Positions 1-7,671 of a stretch of 64,000 bases of DNA are shown in pieces. Source of the DNA: Flavihumibacter profundi. GTDB taxonomy: Bacteria > Bacteroidota > Bacteroidia > Chitinophagales > Chitinophagaceae. The translations under genes were made by a program, and so were the position numbers. The notes beneath the pieces were generated by a model. The model was not told the origin of the DNA. It did not search any database and worked only from the letters and a program-made list of their open reading frames with translations. The stretch is taken from the NCBI RefSeq assembly GCF_020076305.1, contig NZ_JAIQXE010000001.1, positions 1,054,001 to 1,118,000 on the forward strand, in the 5' to 3' direction. Each line of letters begins with the position of its first letter. Position 1 is the first letter of the stretch.

Positions 1-204
1 GAGCTAAGATTTCTATCCATAAAATGGTATTAAATATTAAAAATCACGATGATTTGATTTGAAAAATAACCTAAAAAAATTTCAAAACCTGTATAAAAAA
101 CGTATATTGTGGTTACGATTTGTACCTTATCGAATCCGTTCCACCAATCCCCTGAAACCCATAAGACCCGTGCGATCATTTTTTTCACGAATAAATGGTT
201 TTCT

Positions 205-312
205 ATGAGACGTATTTTTGATTTATCAAAAGCAAGTACTGGTAAATTATTGTTGATTGTTTTAGCACTGTATGGTACAATTGCAGTCATTACTTATTTC
301 GTTTGGAAATAA
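205..312 (+). CDS. possible 35-residue single-pass membrane peptide
   Basis: A short reading frame begins with ATG at 205 (MRRIFDLSKAS) and ends FVWK. It has a basic N-terminus followed by one hydrophobic helix (about residues 13-32), which fits a small inner-membrane peptide. The frame is open further upstream to 109, but that part is not hydrophobic and looks non-coding. The peptide lies in the gap before the convergent exonuclease gene. I do not recognise it, and a chance frame is quite possible. Confidence 0.3.
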   Translation: MRRIFDLSKASTGKLLLIVLALYGTIAVITYFVWK

Positions 313-344
313 ACAATAAAACCGGTCTATTAATGGTGCCTGGA

Positions 345-1673
345 TTAGTGAAGTTCATCCTTCAGATCTAACCGGGTAAAGTTTTTTTTCGCTGCAAACT
401 GGTAAAGTAGCCCCCGGATATAATCATTATCCGGTGAGGGTGAGATTTTTTGCCTCCAGGATTCAAGCGATAAAGGCAATGTAAAGGGTTTCTCAATAAA
501 GCCCATGCCGTAAAACCGTCCTTTTTCCATTATATATACCGCGCATTGATTTCCGGAACGATCAGTGTTTTCTACCAATGCAAAACTGGGCAATTGTCCC
601 TGTAAATTGCTGATTGCTTCATTTATCCTGGCATTATATTCTTCAGCTGGCTCTTCCACCAGCTCAGTCCCCGCATTACCTCTTAATTTCCTTATATAAG
701 ATTGCCCTTCCGGCAGCCAGTCAAACGTATAAATAGCGGGAAGGTGATTTTTCTTTTTGTCAATCACCAGTTGCAGGTATCCCCTGCTATCTTCATAAGT
801 ATACAAACCATATTTATGGTGGTATTTCTTTTGGCTCCTGTTGAAAAGCGGCCATAGCCGCCTAATTTCCTGGCTTTCCAAAATAAGCGCCATCAATTCA
901 CTACTGCATACCTGGAAACGGATATGGTGTACCTGGCGAAGTAATTCCTGCCTCCTTTTACTGTTATCATTATTGGAGAAATGGCTTTTTACCCTTTTTA
1001 CCAGGTTGACCGCCTTACCCACATAAATAACTTCTTTTTTCTGGTTTTCAAAATAATATACCCCTGGCGCTGAAGGCATTTTTTGTAAAACATCAGCAGG
1101 CAAATGCGGTGGAAGATACTGCTCCGCATTTTTACCTTTCAACATTTTTGAAATAACCTGTTGCTTGTCCTCCTGCAGCATACGGGTAAATAAAATGGCC
1201 GTCGCTGCTGCATCCCCTTCTGCACGATGCCTGTTTTCTATAGGTATGCCCAATGACCTGCAAAGGTTCCCTAAACTGTAGCTGGGTAATCCGGTAAATA
1301 TTTTCCGGGCCAGCCGGACAGTACACAATTTTTTTACCGCTAAGGCATAACCGCTATTTTCAAGATTTGATTTAATAAAGGAAAAATCAAAATTCACATT
1401 ATGTGCCACAAATACCCTGTTCGACAATAATGCATGGACTTTCTCTGCCACTTCTTCAAACCTTGGCGCATTTTCCACCATTTCATTAGTAATCCCTGTT
1501 AAAGCACTGATATACCGGGGTATGAGCTGACCGGGATTAATAAGTGTCTTATAAGCGCCTTCAATTTCGACACCATTGTGCAGCAGAATAGCAATTTCAG
1601 TAATTCCATGGTTTGCTGCAAAACCACCAGTAGTTTCTATATCAACAATTGCATACACAGGACAAATATACAA
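345..1673 (-). CDS. DnaQ-like 3'-5' exonuclease fused to a GIY-YIG nuclease domain
   Basis: The 442-residue protein combines two nuclease modules. Residues 5-170 are a DEDDh exonuclease like the DNA polymerase III epsilon subunit: the D11-I-E13 motif, H91-NVNFD96, and H149 followed by D154. Residues 200-235 form a GIY-YIG domain (GVYYF at 204, IYVGK at 216, R227) of the type found at the N-terminus of UvrC and in Cho. The roughly 200-residue tail has no motif I recognise. This architecture is known in several phyla and is usually annotated as an exonuclease domain-containing or UvrC-like protein. A role in DNA repair is likely but inferred. The gene is alone on its strand, 32 bp downstream of the MscS-channel gene. 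Confidence 0.85.
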   Translation of the reverse strand: MYICPVYAIVDIETTGGFAANHGITEIAILLHNGVEIEGAYKTLINPGQLIPRYISALTGITNEMVENAPRFEEVAEKVHALLSNRVFVAHNVNFDFSFIKSNLENSGYALAVKKLCTVRLARKIFTGLPSYSLGNLCRSLGIPIENRHRAEGDAAATAILFTRMLQEDKQQVISKMLKGKNAEQYLPPHLPADVLQKMPSAPGVYYFENQKKEVIYVGKAVNLVKRVKSHFSNNDNSKRRQELLRQVHHIRFQVCSSELMALILESQEIRRLWPLFNRSQKKYHHKYGLYTYEDSRGYLQLVIDKKKNHLPAIYTFDWLPEGQSYIRKLRGNAGTELVEEPAEEYNARINEAISNLQGQLPSFALVENTDRSGNQCAVYIMEKGRFYGMGFIEKPFTLPLSLESWRQKISPSPDNDYIRGLLYQFAAKKNFTRLDLKDELH

Positions 1674-1705
1674 AGCCCATGAAATAAAACTAAATTATTT
1701 AGCAA

Positions 1706-4150
1706 TCAGGCAGGGGTATCTTTTTTATTTAATTGGTTTAGAATATCAGGATGGATGCTTTTTATATGAAGGTCTTGTTGTGGAAAAGGCATTGAAATTC
1801 CTTCTGTGATAAACTGATTATAAATATTCTTCAATACTTCACTTTTAAGGCTTGTCCAATTATCAAAATCACTGGTCCAGAATAACACCCTCATATTTAC
1901 CGAATTGTTGCCAAGATCGTTCCAAAGAATGGTCGGTGCAGGCTGGTATGCAATTTTGGTATCACCATCCAGCAATTTTTGTACAATTTGCTGCGCCTTT
2001 TCCAGGTTGGTTCCATAGGCAACAGAAACCACTATTTCAATACGCCGGTAATTATTGTTATGGGTCCAGTTTATCAACCGTTGCGAAATAAAATCACCAT
2101 TGGGTACAATGATATCTGCCCCGTCGAAAGTGCTGATTTTACTGCTACGGATACCAATCTCTTTTACCCTTCCGGTATTCGGGCCAATTTCAATAACATC
2201 GCCCACATCCATAGGTTTTTCAAAAGCCAGGATAATACCGCTTACCAGGTTGTTGACAATATTCTGAAGGCCGAAGCCGATACCCACACCAAGGGCGCCA
2301 ATAACTATGGCCAGTTTGTCCAAAGGAATTCCTGCTGCCCCCATCGCTAATAAAAACCCGATAGAAATAATTACGAGCCGTACCAGCAGGATCCAGGAAC
2401 CCATTTTGTTCCTATTTTCCCCACCCATTACCTGGGTTTTTCCCCCAAAGAAAAATCTCAACATATTAGACACAGTAAAAGATATCCACAATACCGCAAG
2501 GAAAACCAAAATACTTCCCAGCGTAAACTGCACTGAACCAATGGACCTCTCTTGTGTTAGAAATTCTTTTAAATCATCTGTAAAAATATCAATAAGGTTA
2601 AGGCTCCATAAAAAAGCAATAACCCACAATAGTACACCTATAAAAATCAGCACTTTCCTGAACTTGTCTTTAATGGCAGCGAATTGGAAATAGGATGCGA
2701 TTCTTGATTTTTTATTCCCTTCTAAAACCAGGTAAACAGCTTCTACCATTATTTCTACCAAAAGAAAGAATGATAATGCATGGGCAAGTCCTATCACCGC
2801 AGTATTACTGATTAGTTTAGCCAAAGTAAATCGCCCGAAAATATTAAGCAGAACAGAAACCAGGTTTGCGATTACAAATAACCAGATCACCTCCCTTTGA
2901 AATTCCGGGTACCGGGAAGGGTTTTCCCGCACTTCCCGCAATAGCTTTAATCCCAGCAGGACAGCAATTATTGTAAAACCCAATATGGACCACCGTTCAA
3001 ATGTTGACACCCTTGTTAAAAGGTTATCATACCCAAAAAGAAAAAACAAACCAACAATACCCCACCAATTTTTGTGGTATATGCCAGACCAGTCGGGCCA
3101 CGCCAGCCTAGTTGCAACCAGCAGCATGGCAAACCAGAATAATTCAATATATACTGCCGGCGGACTGAATGATATGAAGGGTATAATTGTAAATGCCAAT
3201 AAAGCCGAACACAATACTGCGTTGCGGGAAAGATATTTCACAGGGGTGAGTAATTCAGGCTTGTTTGTATTTGAAATTTGCTTCTTTTTATACTGGACTC
3301 TTAAAAAAAACGCGAGTGCAATAACCAGGTAAAGTAAAATGTTACTCCAATGGTTAACAAAGTAAAAGCGGAATAATCGCCAACCTAAAAAAGTTGATTT
3401 AGAAAAGGAATTTAAGAAGCCGCCAATTACAACCGGATGTGGTTCCCAAATAAAAGGGTCTGTTTTTGAAAGCAGGCTCCTTCTGAGGATTTTACTGCGG
3501 GAACTCACTTCATCCAATAAGTCAGTTGTTGTTATTGATGCAGTGGCTACCTTTTGCAATAACACAGCGATATTTTTATTTCTGCTTTCGTAATCAACTT
3601 TCATTTTATTCCACTTCATCCACAGATCCTTCAATTGCACATTATATACCCTGAGCAATGATGTATCCCCAAATTCTTTACGTTCAATTATCGCAAGAAT
3701 CTCCTCACGCAAATCCTGCAGGTTGGCATTGTATTTCTCCAGCGTTTTTTGCCAGACCGCCAGCCTGGATGCATATTGCAACAGGATAACCCTTGACGTG
3801 CTCAGGCTTCGCTGGGTAACAGGAAGGTCCGATGAAAAAAGGCTTCCTTTGACATTTTCAATCATCCGGGAAACTTCCGGCAGGTAATCATGAATTTCCA
3901 GGGTATCCAACCCCCTTTTCAGAAAACTGTTCACTTTATTCAGGGCCCTGGTTAAATCCTCCATGTCCTGGAAAAATTTACCCGAAAGTGTATCGGTATC
4001 TGTAAATGGATTAAGTGCAGTTTTCTGCAAAAGGGGTGTTATTGTATCCTGGTCAGCCTTTTTAAAGAGGGAATCCGGTATTTCCTGGCCAAATACCGGC
4101 GCAAAACCAACAATTAAAGAAAAAAAAGCCAGAAAAATTCGATAGCGCAT
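1706..4150 (-). CDS. large mechanosensitive ion channel of the MscS family
   Basis: With the start at 4150 the protein has 814 residues and opens with a signal peptide (MRYRIFLAFFSLIVGF...VFGQ). A longer frame to 4252 adds 34 hydrophilic residues before this signal and would run into the valS leader, so it is rejected. A periplasmic helical region (about residues 25-245) is followed by many hydrophobic helices. The conserved MscS pore and beta domain comes last: GALGVGIGFGLQNIVNN, then FEKPMDVGDVIEIG and VPNGDFISQRLINW. MscS channels release solutes on hypo-osmotic shock. The large N-terminal extension resembles MscK or YbdG-type relatives. The gene is divergent from valS across 125 bp. Confidence 0.9.
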   Translation of the reverse strand: MRYRIFLAFFSLIVGFAPVFGQEIPDSLFKKADQDTITPLLQKTALNPFTDTDTLSGKFFQDMEDLTRALNKVNSFLKRGLDTLEIHDYLPEVSRMIENVKGSLFSSDLPVTQRSLSTSRVILLQYASRLAVWQKTLEKYNANLQDLREEILAIIERKEFGDTSLLRVYNVQLKDLWMKWNKMKVDYESRNKNIAVLLQKVATASITTTDLLDEVSSRSKILRRSLLSKTDPFIWEPHPVVIGGFLNSFSKSTFLGWRLFRFYFVNHWSNILLYLVIALAFFLRVQYKKKQISNTNKPELLTPVKYLSRNAVLCSALLAFTIIPFISFSPPAVYIELFWFAMLLVATRLAWPDWSGIYHKNWWGIVGLFFLFGYDNLLTRVSTFERWSILGFTIIAVLLGLKLLREVRENPSRYPEFQREVIWLFVIANLVSVLLNIFGRFTLAKLISNTAVIGLAHALSFFLLVEIMVEAVYLVLEGNKKSRIASYFQFAAIKDKFRKVLIFIGVLLWVIAFLWSLNLIDIFTDDLKEFLTQERSIGSVQFTLGSILVFLAVLWISFTVSNMLRFFFGGKTQVMGGENRNKMGSWILLVRLVIISIGFLLAMGAAGIPLDKLAIVIGALGVGIGFGLQNIVNNLVSGIILAFEKPMDVGDVIEIGPNTGRVKEIGIRSSKISTFDGADIIVPNGDFISQRLINWTHNNNYRRIEIVVSVAYGTNLEKAQQIVQKLLDGDTKIAYQPAPTILWNDLGNNSVNMRVLFWTSDFDNWTSLKSEVLKNIYNQFITEGISMPFPQQDLHIKSIHPDILNQLNKKDTPA

Positions 4151-4216
4151 AGCAGATGTTTGATGGTCTGGTCCTGATCGGCTGGTCAATTTAAGCATTT
4201 CTGCCTTCTTTAGCAG

Positions 4217-4244
4217 TTTGCTCAGTGCGGTTTTCTTATTTTTG
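4217..4244 (+). promoter_or_regulatory. candidate Bacteroidota promoter for valS
   Basis: TTTG at 4217-4220 is followed, after 16 bp, by TATTTTTG at 4237-4244. The latter matches the TAnnTTTG -7 consensus of the Bacteroidota primary sigma factor. It lies 32 bp before the valS ATG. The spacer is slightly shorter than the usual 17-23 bp. Confidence 0.5.
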
Positions 4245-4275
4245 CAGCCCAAACTTATATCTAGCTCACAACAGT

Positions 4276-6957
4276 ATGGAACTGACCAAGAATTTTACAC
4301 CAGCCGAAATTGAAATAAAATGGAACCAGCATTGGAAATCAAAACAGTATTTCAACAGTAAACCCGACCATCGACCTGCATTTACCGTTGTTATTCCACC
4401 CCCGAATGTTACAGGGGTGTTGCACATGGGACATACGCTTAATGAAACGGTGCAGGATATATTGGTAAGAAAGGCAAGGATGAGCGGATTTAATGCCTGC
4501 TGGGTACCTGGCAGCGACCATGCATCTATTGCCACTGAAGCCAAAGTTGTGCAAATGCTGGAGAAGGAAAAGGGCATCCGGAAAGCGGACCTTAGCCGGG
4601 AGGAATTCCTTCGTTTTGCTTTTGAATGGAAAGAAAAATACGGCGGCATTATATATAACCAGATCGAAAGATTGGGCTGCAGTGTAGATTGGAACAGGGT
4701 CACCTTTACTATGGATGACCATTATTATAAAGCTGTTATTAAAGTATTTATTGATTTATACCAGAAAGGCCTCATTTACCGCGGAGCCAGGATGATCAAC
4801 TGGGATCCTGCAGCTAAAACCGCCCTGAGTGATGAGGAAGTTGAATACAAGGATATCCAGGGTAAACTTTACCACTTAAAATACGCCCTGGAAAATGGCG
4901 GCGAAATCGTAATTGCAACGCAACGCCCTGAAACCATTATGGGTGATACTGCCATTTGTGTAAACCCTAACGATAACCGCTATTCGCACCTGAAAGGCAG
5001 TTATGCTTTTGTGCCATTGATCAACAGGCGCATACCCATAATATTTGATGAATATGTTGACCCTGCTTTTGGAACGGGCGCTTTAAAAGTTACGCCGGCT
5101 CATGATATTAACGATTATAACCTCGGACTAAAGCATAACCTGGAAGTAGTTGATACACTAAATGAAGATGGCACCCTTAGCAAGGCCGCGCAAATTTTCG
5201 TGGGTATGGATCGCTTCAAGGCACGGAAGCAAATCCTGGCCGACTTGCAGGAAAAGGGATTCCTTTTGAAGGAAGAGGAATATGCAACAAGGCTTGGCTA
5301 CAGTCAGCGCTCAGGTGTTGTGGTAGAGCCCCGCATTTCAACACAGTGGTTTTTGAATATGAAGGAAATGGCCGGCCCCGCACTAAAGGCAGTTGTAGAG
5401 GGGGATATTAAAATACATCCGGGTGATAAATTCCTTGCAACGTACCGTTATTGGCTGGAAAATGTAAAAGACTGGTGTATCAGCCGCCAATTATGGTGGG
5501 GCCAGCAAATTCCGGCATGGTACACTCCGGATGGAAGTTTAGTGGTTGCCGCAACCAGGGAGGAAGCGTTTGCGGAATTGAAAGCCCGCGCTGTTTCTAA
5601 CAATCAAAATTTTACATTACAACCTGAACAGTTAAACCAGGACCAGGATGTTTTGGATACATGGTTCTCTTCCTGGCTTTGGCCAATGGAAGTTTTCAAT
5701 GGTATTACGCAACCAGGTAATGCTGAAATAAAATATTATTACCCAACTTCTGTTTTGGTAACCGGCCAGGATATCATTTTTTTCTGGGTGGCCAGGATGA
5801 TTATGGCCGGATTGGAATATGAGGGAACAAAACCGTTTAGCGACGTGTATTTCACCGGAATGGTAAGGGATAAGCAGGGCCGGAAAATGAGCAAGAGCCT
5901 TGGCAATTCCCCGGACCTGCTGGAACTGATTGACAAATATGGCGCAGACGCTGTAAGGTTTGGCATCATGATCTCCTCTCCCGCCGGAAATGACCTTTTA
6001 TTTGATGAAGCCGCTTTGGAACAGGGCAGGAATTTCAATAACAAGATGTGGAATGCGCTTAAGCTGATCGGGATGTGGAAAGAGAAGCCTTCTTTCATAC
6101 CTTCAGAACAGGACCTTCAATCATCTTCTTCAGCCTGGCCCGATAACTGGTTCCGGAGCCGATTAAATGAAGCAAAGGCTGAGGTTAACCAACTGATGCA
6201 GCAATTCAGGCTAAGTGAAGCATTAAAGATTTTGTATTCACTGGTATGGGATGACTTCTGCAGTTGGTACCTCGAATGGATCAAACCCGGGTTTGAAGAA
6301 CCGGTAAATGCCCATCACTTAAAGAATGCTATTGTATTTTTTGAAGAACTTGTCCAACTTCTACATCCATATATGCCATTTATTACCGAAGAAATCTATC
6401 ACCACTTAACAGAGAGAAAAGATGGAGATGATTTGTGCATCAGGCAGTTTAGTAAGTTGGAGGACCAGGATTTTATTCTGAATGGCAAATCTGCAAGTAC
6501 ATATTTGTCAGAAGGTAAATTGCTGAAAGAAGTTATAAGTGGTATAAGGGATGCAAGAAATAAAGCACAACTAAAACCTAAAGAAACTATCACCCTTCAT
6601 ATAAATACTACTGAAGTAGAAATATACAAGACTATCCGGCACCTGCTTGCCAAACAGGTGAATGCAAAAGATATCCAATTTGTAAAAGCTTCAGTCCCCA
6701 ATACCATTGGAACTGTAATTGGCAAACACCAGTTTTACCTGGAAACTGAACAGCCGATTATCCAGGAAAACCAAAAAGAAGAATTGGCCAAAGAACTGGA
6801 ATATTTGCGCGGATTTTTAGTAAGCGTTGAAAAGAAACTGGGCAATGAAAGATTTGTCAAACAGGCTAAACCTGAAATTGTGGAAATGGAAAAAAGGAAA
6901 AAAGAAGACGCCCTGAGTAAAATAAAAGTGATCGAGGAAAGCCTTGCTGCCCTGTAA
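4276..6957 (+). CDS. valS: valyl-tRNA synthetase
   Basis: This class I aminoacyl-tRNA synthetase of 893 residues charges tRNA-Val in the cytosol. It shows the HIGH signature as H50-MGH53 within PPPNVTGVLHMGHTL, and K537-MSKS541. Between them lies the editing (CP1) domain that hydrolyses Thr-tRNA(Val), with ATQRPETIMGDTA. The anticodon-binding domain follows, and the C-terminal roughly 70 residues form the valine-specific coiled-coil arm (LAKELEYLRGFLVSVEKKLG). The start at 4276 gives MELTKNFTPAEIE, which matches the family; an in-frame upstream start at 4225 would only add leader sequence. It is the only tRNA synthetase in the window. Confidence 0.98.
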   Translation: MELTKNFTPAEIEIKWNQHWKSKQYFNSKPDHRPAFTVVIPPPNVTGVLHMGHTLNETVQDILVRKARMSGFNACWVPGSDHASIATEAKVVQMLEKEKGIRKADLSREEFLRFAFEWKEKYGGIIYNQIERLGCSVDWNRVTFTMDDHYYKAVIKVFIDLYQKGLIYRGARMINWDPAAKTALSDEEVEYKDIQGKLYHLKYALENGGEIVIATQRPETIMGDTAICVNPNDNRYSHLKGSYAFVPLINRRIPIIFDEYVDPAFGTGALKVTPAHDINDYNLGLKHNLEVVDTLNEDGTLSKAAQIFVGMDRFKARKQILADLQEKGFLLKEEEYATRLGYSQRSGVVVEPRISTQWFLNMKEMAGPALKAVVEGDIKIHPGDKFLATYRYWLENVKDWCISRQLWWGQQIPAWYTPDGSLVVAATREEAFAELKARAVSNNQNFTLQPEQLNQDQDVLDTWFSSWLWPMEVFNGITQPGNAEIKYYYPTSVLVTGQDIIFFWVARMIMAGLEYEGTKPFSDVYFTGMVRDKQGRKMSKSLGNSPDLLELIDKYGADAVRFGIMISSPAGNDLLFDEAALEQGRNFNNKMWNALKLIGMWKEKPSFIPSEQDLQSSSSAWPDNWFRSRLNEAKAEVNQLMQQFRLSEALKILYSLVWDDFCSWYLEWIKPGFEEPVNAHHLKNAIVFFEELVQLLHPYMPFITEEIYHHLTERKDGDDLCIRQFSKLEDQDFILNGKSASTYLSEGKLLKEVISGIRDARNKAQLKPKETITLHINTTEVEIYKTIRHLLAKQVNAKDIQFVKASVPNTIGTVIGKHQFYLETEQPIIQENQKEELAKELEYLRGFLVSVEKKLGNERFVKQAKPEIVEMEKRKKEDALSKIKVIEESLAAL

Positions 6958-7029
6958 GTTTTAGTAAAATATCAGTTAATAAACCCAAATTCCTGATACA
7001 TTTTTAAATTATTGGGTAGCTTGTAGCCC

Positions 7030-7671
7030 ATGAAAAATTCCTTCAGGAAGCATTTTGCCTTTATATTTTGTTTGCTTGCCCTGCAGGTATCTTCCCATGC
7101 GCAATTTGCGAACCTTGATAAATCGACCCTGGTTGAATTACAGGAAGACCGAACCAGTGGAAAAACCAAATTCTACCAGGGGGTTTCAAATTCTGCCGGA
7201 CTGATCAGTGTTGGCATTCCGGTGGCTTTATTGGTAGCTGGTGAAATTAAAGGAGACCGGCCTTTAACACAAAGAGCCCTTTACATTGGGGAGAGTATTG
7301 TAGTATCCAGCGTAATAACATGGGGATTAAAATACACCATCAACAGGCCCCGCCCTTTCAATACATATCCGGGGGAAATCACAACAGCAGGAAATGGCGG
7401 TAGTCCATCTTTTCCATCCGGACATACTTCGCAGGCTTTTGCAACGGCTACGTCCTTATATATGGCTTTCCCGAAATGGTATGTTGCAGTGCCTGCTTTT
7501 GGCTGGGCTGCTACAGTTGGATATTCCAGGATGTACCTGGGCGTTCACTATCCAAGTGACGTTGTCGCTGGGGCGATTGTTGGGGCCGGTAGCGCCTGGT
7601 TAACCTATAAAGGAAATGAATGGATCAGGCGAAAACACCAGCTTAAAAAGCAAGCTGTCTCTTTGAATTGA
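7030..7671 (+). CDS. PAP2-family membrane phosphatase
   Basis: The 213-residue protein has an N-terminal signal or anchor (MKNSFRKHFAFIFCLLALQ...AQ) and all three PAP2 motifs: K101...R106-P-R-P, P129-S-G-H132, and S166-R...H173...D177. The histidines and the aspartate form the catalytic site at the periplasmic membrane face. Substrates in this family include phosphatidic acid, undecaprenyl pyrophosphate and lipid A phosphates; which one applies here cannot be told from sequence. Its 3' end overlaps the convergent metallopeptidase-like gene by 29 bp. Confidence 0.9.
   Translation: MKNSFRKHFAFIFCLLALQVSSHAQFANLDKSTLVELQEDRTSGKTKFYQGVSNSAGLISVGIPVALLVAGEIKGDRPLTQRALYIGESIVVSSVITWGLKYTINRPRPFNTYPGEITTAGNGGSPSFPSGHTSQAFATATSLYMAFPKWYVAVPAFGWAATVGYSRMYLGVHYPSDVVAGAIVGAGSAWLTYKGNEWIRRKHQLKKQAVSLN

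Noticed and set aside
30-290. 86-codon frame on the minus strand at the window start
   Set aside because: No family resemblance, no coding-like composition, and it lies opposite the small membrane-peptide frame.
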